In this document: positions 1 through 8,226 of the stretch, piece after piece
How the letters are laid out: every line of letters begins with the position of its first letter
Position numbering within the stretch: position 1 is the stretch's first letter
Assembly: GCF_001424485.1 (NCBI RefSeq)
Contig: NZ_LMQC01000023.1
Coordinates: 64,613-128,612 of the forward strand
From: Modestobacter sp. Leaf380
Lineage (GTDB): Bacteria > Actinomycetota > Actinomycetes > Mycobacteriales > Geodermatophilaceae
Direction of reading: 5' to 3'
DNA: 64,000 nt
Made by a program: the position numbers and the translations under genes
The notes under the pieces: model-generated
Databases searched by the model: none
Seen by the model: the letters and a program-made list of their open reading frames with translations, nothing else
Told to the model about the DNA's origin: nothing

Positions 1-1077
1 CACCCTGAACCCCACGACCACCCGCACACCGGCGACGACCACGACCACGACGACCACAGCGACCACGCCCGCGGCGAGCACGGCCACGACCACCCGACCG
101 GCCTGAAGGGGTTCGTGCTGGGGATCTTCCGGCCACACAGCCACGACTCGGCCGACTCCATCGACTCCGCCCTGGAGTCCAGCACCGAGGGCATCCGCGC
201 CCTAAAGATCAGCCTGGTCGTGCTGCTGCTGACCGCGGTCGCCCAAGCCATCGTCGTCTGGTTCACCGGCTCGGTCGCGCTCCTGGCCGACACCGTGCAC
301 AACTTCTCCGACGCACTGACCGCCGTCCCGCTGTGGATCGCGTTCCTGCTCGGCCGCCGCGCCGCCTCCCGCCGCTACACCTACGGCTACGACCGGGCCG
401 AGGACCTCGCCGGGGTCTTCATCGTCGCGATGATCGCCCTGTCGGCGGTGCTGGCCGGCTACGAGTCCATCCGTCGCCTGCTGGACCCCCAGCCCATCAA
501 CAACGTCGGCGTCGTCATCGCCGCCGGCCTCATCGGCGCAGCCGGCAATGAACTCGTCGCCCTCTACCGCATCCGGGTCGGGCGCCGCATCGGCTCCGCC
601 GCCCTCGTCGCCGACGGCCTGCACGCCCGCACCGACGGCTTCACCTCACTGGCCGTCGTCGCCGGGGCTCTCGGGGTGCTCGCCGGATTCCCGCTTGCCG
701 ACCCACTGGTCGGTCTGGCCATCACCATTGCCATCCTGTTCGTCCTCAAGAGCGCAGCCCGCGACATCTACCGGCGCCTCATGGACGCCGTCGAACCCGA
801 CGTCCTCGACACCGCCGAGGCCAGCATCCGCGCCACCCCAGGCGTACTGGACGTCGAACGGCTCCGCGTCCGCTGGACCGGCCACCGCATCCGCGCCGAG
901 ACCGCCATCACCGTCGACCCCACCCTGACCATCACCGCCGGGCACGACATCGCCGTCGACGTCCACCACCGGCTGCTGCACGACGTCCCCAAGCTCGTCG
1001 ACGCCACCGTCCACGTCAGCCCCGCCACCGCCGACCACGACCCGCACCACGCACTCGCCCACCACAGTACCACCTAG
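1..1077 (+). CDS. Cation diffusion facilitator (CDF) metal transporter, 5'-truncated by window edge
   Basis: Proton-coupled divalent metal (Zn/Co/Cd class) efflux protein of the inner membrane. The reading frame is open from base 1, so the true start lies to the left. The first ~35 residues are rich in His and Asp (repeated HDH/DHD), a typical cytosolic metal-binding loop. After it come hydrophobic segments with the two CDF metal-site motifs HxxxD: ADTVHNFSD in TM2 and ADGLHARTD in TM5. A cytoplasmic C-terminal domain ends in a second His-rich tail (HDPHHALAHH). A GTG at 115 could be an internal start but would lose the His-rich leader. The family is clear; the metal is not. It is a different lineage from the second CDF gene at 9485-10411. 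Confidence 0.9.
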   Translation, partial: HPEPHDHPHTGDDHDHDDHSDHARGEHGHDHPTGLKGFVLGIFRPHSHDSADSIDSALESSTEGIRALKISLVVLLLTAVAQAIVVWFTGSVALLADTVHNFSDALTAVPLWIAFLLGRRAASRRYTYGYDRAEDLAGVFIVAMIALSAVLAGYESIRRLLDPQPINNVGVVIAAGLIGAAGNELVALYRIRVGRRIGSAALVADGLHARTDGFTSLAVVAGALGVLAGFPLADPLVGLAITIAILFVLKSAARDIYRRLMDAVEPDVLDTAEASIRATPGVLDVERLRVRWTGHRIRAETAITVDPTLTITAGHDIAVDVHHRLLHDVPKLVDATVHVSPATADHDPHHALAHHSTT

Positions 1078-1084
1078 AGGTCAT

Positions 1085-1119
1085 CTGTTGACCGCCGCGG
1101 TTCGCGTCAAATGCAACAG
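1085..1119. other. Imperfect inverted repeat after CDF gene
   Basis: CTGTTGAC (from 1085) pairs with GTCAA...CAACAG (ending at 1119) with three unpaired bases in the right arm, just 3' of the CDF stop. It may be a weak terminator or an operator. The rest of the 227-base gap to 1305 shows no gene. Confidence 0.25.
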
Positions 1120-1304
1120 GTAACTAGCGCCGCCATCGTCGACCGGCGGCATCATCGTCGAGACCGGCGCCACCAGCCACCGGCTGGATGACGCCCCGAT
1201 GCGCCGAGCCGCACTCGACGAGCGGTGGCCGCCAGTCCTGCCCAGTGGCTGCGTAATGTCTTGGTCCGGCCAGGGCCCGCGAAAGCAACCGTCGAGGAGC
1301 GCAG

Positions 1305-1724
1305 GTGAGGTGGTGGCAGGCTGCTCTCGGTGCGATGGCGGGGTTCGTACTTGTCTACCTGTTCCTGCTGGGCCTGCTCTGGCGGTATTCCCGGACGCAT
1401 CCTGAGTCGGTCTCGATGCGGGAGGCCATGCGGCTGCTGCCGGATGTGCTGCGCCTGGTCAAGCGACTCGCGGCAGACCGCTCCCTGCCGCGCACGATCC
1501 GCTTCCGCCTCTTGGCCCTGCTCGGCTATCTCGCGATGCCGTTCGATGTGGTCCCGGACTTCATCCCGGTGCTCGGGTACGCCGACGACGCGCTCGTGGT
1601 CGCTCTGGTGTTGCGCTCGGTCGTTCGGCGGGCGGGACCGGACACCCTCGACCGGCACTGGCCGGGCACCTCGCAGGGACTTGGCTTGGTCAAGCAGCTC
1701 GCGCGCGTCAGGGCAAGCCGGTAA
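1305..1724 (+). CDS. DUF1232 (YkvA-like) small membrane protein
   Basis: 139 residues. An N-terminal membrane segment (about residues 5-28) is followed by a basic linker and the DUF1232 core: RFRLLALLGYLAMPFDVVPDFIPVLGYADDA, where the L-x-Y-x-x-x-P-x-D-x-x-P-D-F-I-P pattern is diagnostic (motif about residues 68-98). The family has no established molecular role. The GTG start at 1305 has a GGAGCGCAG ribosome-binding stretch just upstream. The gene stands alone between the CDF gene and the DUF6153 gene, with no sign of operon coupling. Confidence 0.75.
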   Translation: MRWWQAALGAMAGFVLVYLFLLGLLWRYSRTHPESVSMREAMRLLPDVLRLVKRLAADRSLPRTIRFRLLALLGYLAMPFDVVPDFIPVLGYADDALVVALVLRSVVRRAGPDTLDRHWPGTSQGLGLVKQLARVRASR

Positions 1725-1876
1725 TGCCGGACCAGTAGTGCCCGTTCCGGCCAGCGCTCCGGTCCTGTAACCGTTGATGTGCAGATCCAAATTCTGTACG
1801 GGCCGGACTGATCCGACCAGCCCACGCACTGGACGTCTCGCGATGGTGATGGATGCTCTGCACGGCGGCGACTGCT

Positions 1877-1891
1877 TACCCTGGTGGGGTA
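1877..1891. promoter_or_regulatory. RicR/CsoR-like copper operator, copy 1
   Basis: TACCC TGGTG GGGTA, an exact match to the TACCC-N5-GGGTA dyad known for mycobacterial RicR (CsoR family Cu(I) repressor). It lies 24 bases before the DUF6153 start. The same 15 bases recur at 31821-31835 before the paralogous gene. No csoR/ricR gene is present in the window. Confidence 0.75.
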
Positions 1892-1915
1892 CCCGGTCCT
1901 GAGCCAGGAGGTGTG

Positions 1916-2386
1916 ATGCGGTCGCGGCTGATGTGGGCGCTGCTCCTGCTGGCGGCTGTCTTTAGCATGCACGGACTCAGCTGCGCCGCCGCGGACCAGG
2001 GCCCCGAGCAGCCTGCTGAGTCCAGCACGGCCGCCGCCGCTCTGGCCCCCACCGCACAGACCGGCATGAGCCACATGGTCGCCGGCGGCGCGGGGCTAAC
2101 GGCCACGCCGGGTCAGACCGCACCGGATCCGGCCGCCGCCGGTGTCGGTGACTCCACCGAACACCCTGCGGGTCATAGCGGCGCCGTGCATGCCTTGATG
2201 GTGTGCCTGGCGGTGCTCTCCGGCGGGGTGGGCATCGCACTGGCCGTGTTGGCCGCGTGGTTGGCCCGCCGCCGGTTGCTCACCGTCATGGCCCCTGCCT
2301 CGGATCGACTGCGGACCGCCGTCGGCTCCGTCGTCGCGTCCCTTCCAGCTCCAGAACTCAGTCGTCTCTGCGTGCTGAGGGTCTAG
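1916..2386 (+). CDS. DUF6153 family membrane protein, copy 1
   Basis: 156-residue protein of unknown function. An N-terminal hydrophobic segment (MWALLLLAAVFSMHGLSC) carries the MHGL signature of DUF6153. It is followed by a Pro/Ala/Met/His-rich external linker, a second hydrophobic segment (about residues 90-115) and a conserved C-terminal tail LSRLCVLRV. AGGAGG lies very close to the start (1907-1912), so GTG 1913 or ATG 1916 may be used. The Met/His-rich linker and the copper operator upstream suggest a periplasmic-side copper role, which is inference. DUF305 lies directly downstream. A paralog sits at 31858-32313. Confidence 0.75.
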   Translation: MRSRLMWALLLLAAVFSMHGLSCAAADQGPEQPAESSTAAAALAPTAQTGMSHMVAGGAGLTATPGQTAPDPAAAGVGDSTEHPAGHSGAVHALMVCLAVLSGGVGIALAVLAAWLARRRLLTVMAPASDRLRTAVGSVVASLPAPELSRLCVLRV

Positions 2387-2397
2387 GCCGAACCACC
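2357..2397 (+). repeat. 41-bp direct repeat, copy 1 (DUF6153 3' end)
   Basis: A 41-base stretch covering the last nine codons and stop of the DUF6153 gene plus 11 bases beyond the stop. It is identical to 32284-32324, although the flanking sequences differ. It begins with CTCAG and has CTGAG 13 bases later, so a small stem-loop is possible. Confidence 0.85.
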
Positions 2398-2507
2398 GAC
2401 ACCCTCCCGCTGTCCTCAGCGACGTAGGGGTGTCACCGGTTCCACCCATCCCTCATCACCTGGTGCGGCCCTGCCTGGCCGCCGCGCCGCAGCCTCAGGA
2501 GTCGACT

Positions 2508-3119
2508 GTGAACCACACACCCATCACAACCACGTACACCCGCCGACTCGCCTCGGTGGCCGGTGCCCTCATCGCAGGGTCCCTGGCCCTGTCAGCCTGC
2601 TCGGGGGGAGAGGACACGGCCGCCGGCGGATCCGCCGCCACCTCCATCCCGGCTGACGCGACCTTCAACACCGCCGATGTCACCTTCGCCCAGGGCATGG
2701 TCCCGCACCACGACCAGGCCGTGGAGATGGCGCAGATGACCCAGACCCGGTCGACCAACCCGCAGGTGCTGGACCTGGCGACCAGGATCGAGGCAGCCCA
2801 GGGACCCGAGATCGACACCCTCACCGGCTGGCTGGAGGACTGGGGTTCAGACAGCGGCAGCGACTCCGGCGTGGGCGGAATGAGCGGCATGATGAGCAGC
2901 GAGGACATGGCCTCCCTGGAGTCCCTCAGCGGTGTCGAGTTCGACCGCATGTGGCTGGAGATGATGCTGGAGCACCACACCGGTGCCGTCGGCATGGCCG
3001 AGACCGAGATCGCCGACGGCGAGGACCCCGCGGCGATCGCGATGGCCGAGGACATCCAGGCATCCCAGAGTGCCGAGATCACCGAGATGGAACAGCTCCT
3101 CCAGACCCTCGCCGGGTAG
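2508..3119 (+). CDS. DUF305 copper-associated lipoprotein, copy 1
   Basis: 203 residues. The signal peptide ends in a lipobox (LALSAC), then a Gly/Ser linker and the DUF305 four-helix core. DUF305 domains carry paired His/Met motifs: here MVPHHDQAVEMA and MLEHHTGAVGMAETE. A Met/Ser-rich loop (GGMSGMMSS) lies between them. DUF305 proteins are ferritin-like, often linked to copper tolerance, and likely bind metal outside the membrane. The GTG start at 2508 has AGGAG six bases upstream; a start at 2430 would add an unlikely N-terminus. It probably shares a transcript with the DUF6153 gene under the RicR-like box and ends at a very strong terminator hairpin. Confidence 0.88.
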   Translation: MNHTPITTTYTRRLASVAGALIAGSLALSACSGGEDTAAGGSAATSIPADATFNTADVTFAQGMVPHHDQAVEMAQMTQTRSTNPQVLDLATRIEAAQGPEIDTLTGWLEDWGSDSGSDSGVGGMSGMMSSEDMASLESLSGVEFDRMWLEMMLEHHTGAVGMAETEIADGEDPAAIAMAEDIQASQSAEITEMEQLLQTLAG

Positions 3120-3140
3120 TACCCGCAGGTTGCATGACAT

Positions 3141-3177
3141 CCAGGGGCGGTGCCGGCACTGCCGGCACCGCCCCTGG
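3141..3177 (+). terminator. Perfect 17-bp stem hairpin terminator
   Basis: Arms 3141-3157 and 3161-3177 are perfect reverse complements (17 bp, GC-rich), with a three-base ACT loop, 21 bases after the DUF305 stop. There is no U-tract, as is common for actinobacterial hairpin terminators. It separates the DUF6153/DUF305 pair from the ATPase promoter. Confidence 0.8.
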
Positions 3178-3247
3178 GTGCTGCAGGACGGCTGCCGGTG
3201 GGGGAGGTGGATCCGCCATTCTCTGGTCCCTTTGGCACTGGCCGTGA

Positions 3248-3286
3248 TATACCCCCCGGTGGTATACGTGGTACCCCTAGTGGGTA
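3248..3286. promoter_or_regulatory. Tandem CsoR/RicR-like copper operators
   Basis: Two dyads in tandem. 3248-3266 is TATACC-N7-GGTATA (a perfect inverted repeat; as a RicR box it is TACCC-N5-TGGTA with one mismatch). 3272-3286 is TACCC CTAGT GGGTA, an exact TACCC-N5-GGGTA box. They lie 23-60 bases before the Cu-ATPase start and probably cover its promoter. Confidence 0.75.
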
Positions 3287-3309
3287 TCCAGACCGAGAAG
3301 GGACGTCGC

Positions 3310-5466
3310 ATGCCGACTACCGAGCATCAGGCAGGCCAGCCTGCGAACCAGGCCCATGAGGGATCCCGGGAAGCTGCTCCTGGTCACGAACACCCCAGGG
3401 GGCACGCGGGGCACGTGGACCATGTGGCGGTGTTCCGCAGGTTGTTCTGGTGGAACCTGCTGCTCGCTGTCCCCACGGTGGCGGCGTCGCAGATGTTCGC
3501 CTCGATCCTGGGATACCCGCTCCCTGACGTCGCCGGCCTGGCCTGGGTGTCCCCGGTGCTGGGCACGGTGATCTACCTGTGGGGCGGGCGGCCGTTCCTC
3601 ACCGGCGCAGTCGCCGAGGTCAGGTCGTTCAAGCCCGGGATGATGCTGCTGATTGCCCTGGCCATCACCGTGGCGTTCGCGTCCTCATGGGCCTCGACGC
3701 TGGGGCTGGTGTCCCAGGAGTTGGACTTCTGGTGGGAGCTGGCGCTGCTGGTGGTAATCATGCTGCTGGGGCACTGGATCGAGATGCGCTCGCTGGCCCA
3801 GACGTCCTCGGCGCTGGACTCCCTGGCGGCGCTTCTTCCCGATGAGGCCGAGCGCGTCCGGGACGGTCAGATTCAGACGGTGGCCCCGGCCGACCTCGTC
3901 GTCGACGATGTCGTGGTCGTGCGGCCCGGTGGCCGCGTCCCCGCCGACGGTCAGGTCGTGGAGGGCTCGGCCGCGGTGGACGAGTCGATGATCACCGGGG
4001 AGTCCCGATCGGTCCGCCGCGAAGTCGGTGACCGGGTCGTCGCCGGCACCGTGGCCACCGACTCCGGGATCCGGCTGCGCGTGACCGCGACCGGGGAAGA
4101 CACCGCCCTGGCCGGCATCGGCAAGCTCGTCGCCGACGCCCAGGCCTCGGGTTCCCGCGCCCAGCGGCTGGCCGACACCGCCGCCGGGTGGCTGTTCTGG
4201 TTCGCCCTGGGCTCCGGGATCACCACCGCGATCGTGTGGTCGGTCATCGGTTCCCCCGACCAGGCCGTCATCCGGGCCATCACCGTCCTGGTCATCGCCT
4301 GCCCGCACGCCCTCGGGCTGGCCATCCCGCTGGTCATCTCCATCGCCACCGAACGGGCCGCCCGTGTCGGGGTGCTGGTCAAGGACCGCCTCGCGATGGA
4401 GGCCATGCGGGGCGTCACCACGGTGCTCTTCGACAAGACCGGCACCCTCACCGTGGGCCGCCCCACCGTCATCAACGTCCAGCACGCCGACCCGGACGGG
4501 GACGCCGGCCACCTGCTGGCGCTGGCCGCGGCGGCCGAGACCGACTCCGAGCACCCCCTGGCCCGGGCCGTCGTCCGCGCCGCCAGCGCGCGGGGGCTGG
4601 ACGTTCCCACCGCCGGGGACTTCACCTCCTCCCCCGCCGTCGGGGTGACCGCGACCGTGCACGGCCACACCGTGCAGGTCGGCGGGCCGGCCCTCCTCAC
4701 CCAGGTCGGCGCGGCCGAACTGCCCGCAGCCGACCGCTGGCGGGGCGAGGGGTCGATCATCCTGCACGTCGTCGTGGACGGACGGGTCGCAGGTGCCCTC
4801 GCCCTCGCCGACGAGGTCCGCCCCGAGTCCCGGGCCGCGGTCGGTGAACTGCACCGCCGCGGCATCGAGGTCGTCATGATCACCGGGGACGCCGAGGCCG
4901 TCGCCGCCTCGGTTGCCCGACAGGTGGGCGTGGACCGGTTCTTCGCCGGCGTCCGACCCGAGGACAAGTCCGCCACCGTCGCGGCCCTGCAGGCCGAGGG
5001 CAAGCGGGTCGCCATGGTCGGCGACGGCGTCAACGACGCCCCCGCCCTGGCCCGCGCCGACGTCGGGATCGCCATCGGGGCAGGCACCGACGTCGCCATC
5101 GCCTCGGCCGGGATCGTGCTGGCCTCAGCCGACCCCCGATCGGTGGTCTCGGTGATCGACCTGTCCACCGCCACCCACCGCAAGAGCATCCAGAACCTGG
5201 TCTGGGGAGCTGGCTACAACCTGATCGCCGTCCCCCTCGCCGCCGGCGTGCTGGCGCCGATCGGGTTCGTCATGCCCATGTCCATCGGTGCCCTGCTCAT
5301 GTCCGCCTCCACCGTCGTGGTCGCCCTCAACGCCCAGCTCCTGCGACGCCTGGACCTCCTACCCGCTGACCTGACCACCGACCGCACCCCGCAGGACATC
5401 CCGGCACCCGACCCGGTCCCCGCCGGCTCCGCCGACCCAGGCGAGGACCACCGACCCCCGACCTGA
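3310..5466 (+). CDS. copB: CopB-type P1B copper-translocating ATPase
   Basis: 718-residue heavy-metal P-type ATPase that exports copper across the inner membrane. The N-terminus is His-rich (HEHPRGHAGHVDH) and has no CxxC heavy-metal domain. TM6-type metal motif is CPH (C331-P-H333), the signature of CopB-like (P1B-3) rather than CopA-like (CPC) pumps. TGES actuator motif, phosphorylation site DKTGTLT (D375), SEHPLA nucleotide-domain HP motif and GDGVNDAPAL hinge motif are all intact. The ATG at 3310 follows GAAGGGA; a longer open frame to 2983 would run through the terminator and operators and is rejected. Two copper-type operators precede it, and a multicopper oxidase follows. Confidence 0.95.
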   Translation: MPTTEHQAGQPANQAHEGSREAAPGHEHPRGHAGHVDHVAVFRRLFWWNLLLAVPTVAASQMFASILGYPLPDVAGLAWVSPVLGTVIYLWGGRPFLTGAVAEVRSFKPGMMLLIALAITVAFASSWASTLGLVSQELDFWWELALLVVIMLLGHWIEMRSLAQTSSALDSLAALLPDEAERVRDGQIQTVAPADLVVDDVVVVRPGGRVPADGQVVEGSAAVDESMITGESRSVRREVGDRVVAGTVATDSGIRLRVTATGEDTALAGIGKLVADAQASGSRAQRLADTAAGWLFWFALGSGITTAIVWSVIGSPDQAVIRAITVLVIACPHALGLAIPLVISIATERAARVGVLVKDRLAMEAMRGVTTVLFDKTGTLTVGRPTVINVQHADPDGDAGHLLALAAAAETDSEHPLARAVVRAASARGLDVPTAGDFTSSPAVGVTATVHGHTVQVGGPALLTQVGAAELPAADRWRGEGSIILHVVVDGRVAGALALADEVRPESRAAVGELHRRGIEVVMITGDAEAVAASVARQVGVDRFFAGVRPEDKSATVAALQAEGKRVAMVGDGVNDAPALARADVGIAIGAGTDVAIASAGIVLASADPRSVVSVIDLSTATHRKSIQNLVWGAGYNLIAVPLAAGVLAPIGFVMPMSIGALLMSASTVVVALNAQLLRRLDLLPADLTTDRTPQDIPAPDPVPAGSADPGEDHRPPT

Positions 5467-5573
5467 GACTCCCGGACCACGTCCTCACGACCCTGGTCCC
5501 CCATGGCCCGGTGCGCTGTGCTGGCCACACCGTCCACCCAGCTCACACACACCCGACAACCCAATGCTGGGCA

Positions 5574-5588
5574 TACCCCTACCGGGTA
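5574..5588. promoter_or_regulatory. RicR/CsoR-like copper operator before multicopper oxidase
   Basis: TACCC CTACC GGGTA, an exact TACCC-N5-GGGTA dyad, 25 bases before the multicopper oxidase ATG. Confidence 0.75.
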
Positions 5589-5612
5589 CGGGCAAGAAGG
5601 AAGGTCGCGTGG

Positions 5613-7082
5613 ATGTCGATCAGCAGGCGCACATTCCTGGGAGCAGCGGCCGGCAGCGTGGGCGCCGTGGCGCTGGCAGCGTGCTCCTCCCCCACCGCGG
5701 CGCGGGCGGTGGGCCCCGGCAGCCGCGCGGTGGCCGCGGCTGAGGCCGCCCGGGCCACCACCGGCGCCACCACCACCGTCGCCCTGCGCGCCGGGGTCAC
5801 CACGGTCGATCTCGGTGGCACCACGGTGTCCACGTGGGCGTTCAACGACATCGTGCCCGGTCCCGAGATCCGCGTCCGAGCCGGGGACCAGGTCGTGGCG
5901 ACCGTGACCAATGAGCTGCCGGCGACCACCTCGGTGCACTGGCACGGGCTGGCGTTGCGCAACGACATGGACGGCGTCCCCGGCATCACCCAACGCGCGA
6001 TCGCCCCCGGTGCGGACCGGACGTACCGGTTCACCGCCCCCAACCCCGGCACCTACTTCTTCCATCCCCACGTCGGGGTCCAGCTCGACCGGGGCCTCTA
6101 CGCGCCACTCATCGTCGAGGACCCCGCTGAACCACTGGGCTACGACGCCGACCTCGTCGTCGTCCTCGACGACTGGATCGACGGCACCGGCACCACACCT
6201 GACGACGTCCTGGCCCGACTCACCTCCTCGACCAGCGGCATGGGTGGGATGGGCGGCGGAGGTGCTGCTGCCGGGTCTCTGCTGGGTGGGGACGGCGGGG
6301 ACGTCGCGTACCCCCACATGCTCATCAACGGTCGCACCGCCGACGCACCCGCCACCGCCACCTTCTCCCCCGGTGCCCGGATCCGGCTGCGCATCATCAA
6401 CGCCGGCGCCGACACCGCGTTCCGGGTCGCGGTCGGTGGCCACCGCCTCACCCTGACCCACACCGACGGGTTCCCCGTCGACCACACCGACACCGACGCC
6501 GTCCTGCTCGGCATGGGTGAGCGCGCCGACTGCCTCATCACCCTGACCGACGGGGCGTTTCCCCTCATCGCCCGCGCCGAGGGCAAGAACGGTGCGGGCC
6601 TGCTCGTGTTGCGTACCAGCCCCAGTGCCACCGCACCCACCGCTTCGACGACCGTGTCCGAGCTCGACCGGCAGGTCACCGCCCTGCTGGAGCTCTCCGC
6701 CGACCCCGCCGTGGGACTGGCCGACACCGGCATCGACCGCGAGCTGAACGTGGACCTAGGCGGCGGAATGGCCGGCTACCGGTGGACGATCAACGGGCGG
6801 ACCTTCGACGACCGGGAGGACCTGCACCTCCGGCAAGGAGAACGTGTCCGGCTGACGATCCGCAACCAGACGATGATGTTCCACCCCCTTCACGTCCACG
6901 GCCACACCCTGCAGGTCCGCGGACGCACCACCGGGCCACGCAAAGACACCATGCTCGTCGTCCCCGGCCAGACCGTCATCGCCGACCTGGCCGCCGACAA
7001 CCCCGGCCAGTGGCTCGTGCACTGCCACAACGCCTACCACGGCGAGGCCGGGATGATGACGGTGCTGTCCTACACCGACTGA
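5613..7082 (+). CDS. Tat-exported multicopper oxidase lipoprotein (cuprous oxidase type)
   Basis: 489 residues. The N-terminus SISRRTFLG is a twin-arginine signal followed by a lipobox (LAAC), so it is probably folded with copper, exported by Tat and lipid-anchored. Three cupredoxin domains follow. All copper-ligand motifs are visible: HWHG (about residue 111), FFHPHVG, HPLHVHGH (about 430) and the HCHNAYHGEAGM type 1/trinuclear motif near the C-terminus. A Met/Gly stretch (GMGGMGGGG) in the second domain recalls the Met-rich inserts of CueO-like enzymes. Likely role: oxidation of toxic Cu(I) outside the membrane. ATG 5613 follows AAGGAAGG. It is preceded by its own copper operator. Confidence 0.93.
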   Translation: MSISRRTFLGAAAGSVGAVALAACSSPTAARAVGPGSRAVAAAEAARATTGATTTVALRAGVTTVDLGGTTVSTWAFNDIVPGPEIRVRAGDQVVATVTNELPATTSVHWHGLALRNDMDGVPGITQRAIAPGADRTYRFTAPNPGTYFFHPHVGVQLDRGLYAPLIVEDPAEPLGYDADLVVVLDDWIDGTGTTPDDVLARLTSSTSGMGGMGGGGAAAGSLLGGDGGDVAYPHMLINGRTADAPATATFSPGARIRLRIINAGADTAFRVAVGGHRLTLTHTDGFPVDHTDTDAVLLGMGERADCLITLTDGAFPLIARAEGKNGAGLLVLRTSPSATAPTASTTVSELDRQVTALLELSADPAVGLADTGIDRELNVDLGGGMAGYRWTINGRTFDDREDLHLRQGERVRLTIRNQTMMFHPLHVHGHTLQVRGRTTGPRKDTMLVVPGQTVIADLAADNPGQWLVHCHNAYHGEAGMMTVLSYTD

Positions 7083-7268
7083 CCTGCGTCCTCAACGCGC
7101 CACAGGCCACGCCCACCGCTGCCCCGAACGGGACGTTCGACCCCCAGGCACGTGACCTGCGCCAGTCGAAGACCAGCCGCAAACCCGACAAGCTCGACCC
7201 AGAGGCAGGCCACTTCTCGCCCACCAGTGGCCAACCGCGTCACCGCACGACCGAGCAGGGAGCCCACG

Positions 7269-7529
7269 ATGATGTTCTCGTACAACAACGGCATGAATGG
7301 CTGGGGGATGACTCTGATGGTCGTAGCCATGGTGATCTTCTGGTCGATCGTCGTCGCCGGCGTCGTCTTCCTCGTCCGCTCCACCCGCACCACCGCCCAA
7401 CCCGCAGCTCCCGCGACCTACGAGCACGTCCTGGCCGCACGCTTCGCGCACGGCGACATCGACGAGACCGAATACCGCAACCGCCTCGCCGTCCTGCGCG
7501 GTCAATCACCGACCGGAACCGACAAGTGA
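7269..7529 (+). CDS. SHOCT-domain small membrane protein
   Basis: 86 residues. A Met/Asn-rich N-terminus (MMFSYNNGMNGWGM) precedes one membrane segment (about residues 16-37). A C-terminal SHOCT domain follows (HVLAARFAHGDIDETEYRNRLAVL). SHOCT domains are short helical modules found in many membrane and oligomerising proteins, with no fixed activity. ATG 7269 (or the adjacent ATG 7272) follows CAGGGAG. It is 186 bases after the multicopper oxidase on the same strand and may be cotranscribed. Similar small proteins commonly sit beside copper genes. Confidence 0.75.
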   Translation: MMFSYNNGMNGWGMTLMVVAMVIFWSIVVAGVVFLVRSTRTTAQPAAPATYEHVLAARFAHGDIDETEYRNRLAVLRGQSPTGTDK

Positions 7530-7755
7530 CCTCATCTCGCCGGCCGCAGCCAGTCGCGATATCCGCATGTGCAGGCCTGATAGCCCGAAGCCGCCAAAAC
7601 CACATCGAGTTTCGGGACGCGTTGTGACGCGAATTGTGTAGGTCCTCATACGGGGGTTTGTGGGTCGACGTCGGGTTACCCAACAGTGACGCACCGGCGG
7701 AGGGCTCGTAGCTGACGCGCAGTTCCCGACGGCTAAGGGCGCCGCCCGGGAGCGG

Positions 7756-8157
7756 TCAGCGACGGGCGCCCAGCGCACATTCAGACGAGCAGTGCTTCTG
7801 GGAGTCCGGACAGTCAGCCAACCCCTTGTCGGCGGCAGCCAGGCGCTCGGCCAGGCGCTCGAGCCGGTCGCGCTTGGCCTGGATCTGGCGTAGCTGGTCG
7901 GCCAACAGGGGGCGCAGGTCGTCCCGAACCTGGGTGCACGAACGGGTCTGCAGAGTGTCCAGGTGCCCGGCGATCGTCTGCAGGGGCAGCCCAAGTTCCT
8001 TGCTTGCCTCGATGAGGTCCAGGCGGGTCAACACGTCCTCGTCGAAGTCTCGGTAGCCGTTCCCCGCACGGGCGGCGGTGATCAGCCCGAGCGTCTCGTA
8101 GTAGCGCAACGCCGTCGCCGGGACACCGCTTCGCCGGGCCACCTCCGAGATCCTCAC
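7756..8157 (-). CDS. MerR-family metal-responsive regulator
   Basis: 133 residues. N-terminal winged-helix typical of MerR (MRISEVARRSGVPATALRYYETLGLI), then a long dimerisation helix and a Cys-rich end (CPDSQKHCSSEC). A Cys at the start of the dimer helix (TRSCTQ) matches the position of the metal-sensing Cys in ZntR/CueR-type proteins. It is divergent from the transporter at 8227, whose promoter has the 19-bp spacer that MerR proteins remodel. The identity of the metal cannot be read. Confidence 0.88.
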   Translation of the reverse strand: MRISEVARRSGVPATALRYYETLGLITAARAGNGYRDFDEDVLTRLDLIEASKELGLPLQTIAGHLDTLQTRSCTQVRDDLRPLLADQLRQIQAKRDRLERLAERLAAADKGLADCPDSQKHCSSECALGARR

Positions 8158-8187
8158 GGCGACGACGGTAGGTGACCGGCGGCGGTC

Positions 8188-8218
8188 TTGACCTTCGAGC
8201 AGCTTGAAGCTCTACCGT
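8188..8218 (+). promoter_or_regulatory. MerR-type promoter with 19-bp spacer and central dyad
   Basis: TTGACC (8188-8193) and TACCGT (8213-8218) are separated by 19 bases, the overlong spacer typical of MerR-activated promoters. The spacer holds the dyad CTTCGAG-CAG-CTTGAAG (8194-8210), a likely MerR site. Confidence 0.7.
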
Positions 8219-8226
8219 CGGTCCAC

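Noticed and set aside
2983-3309. Extended N-terminus of the Cu-ATPase
   Set aside because: It would run through the DUF305 end, a 17-bp terminator stem and the tandem operators; ATG 3310 has a good ribosome-binding site.
3685-4854. 389-residue minus-strand open frame
   Set aside because: Antisense shadow of the CopB ATPase, low-complexity Gly/Asp/Arg composition typical of GC-rich reverse frames.
5467-5500. GGACCA...TGGTCC pairing after the Cu-ATPase
   Set aside because: Six base pairs with a long loop and no further support for a terminator.
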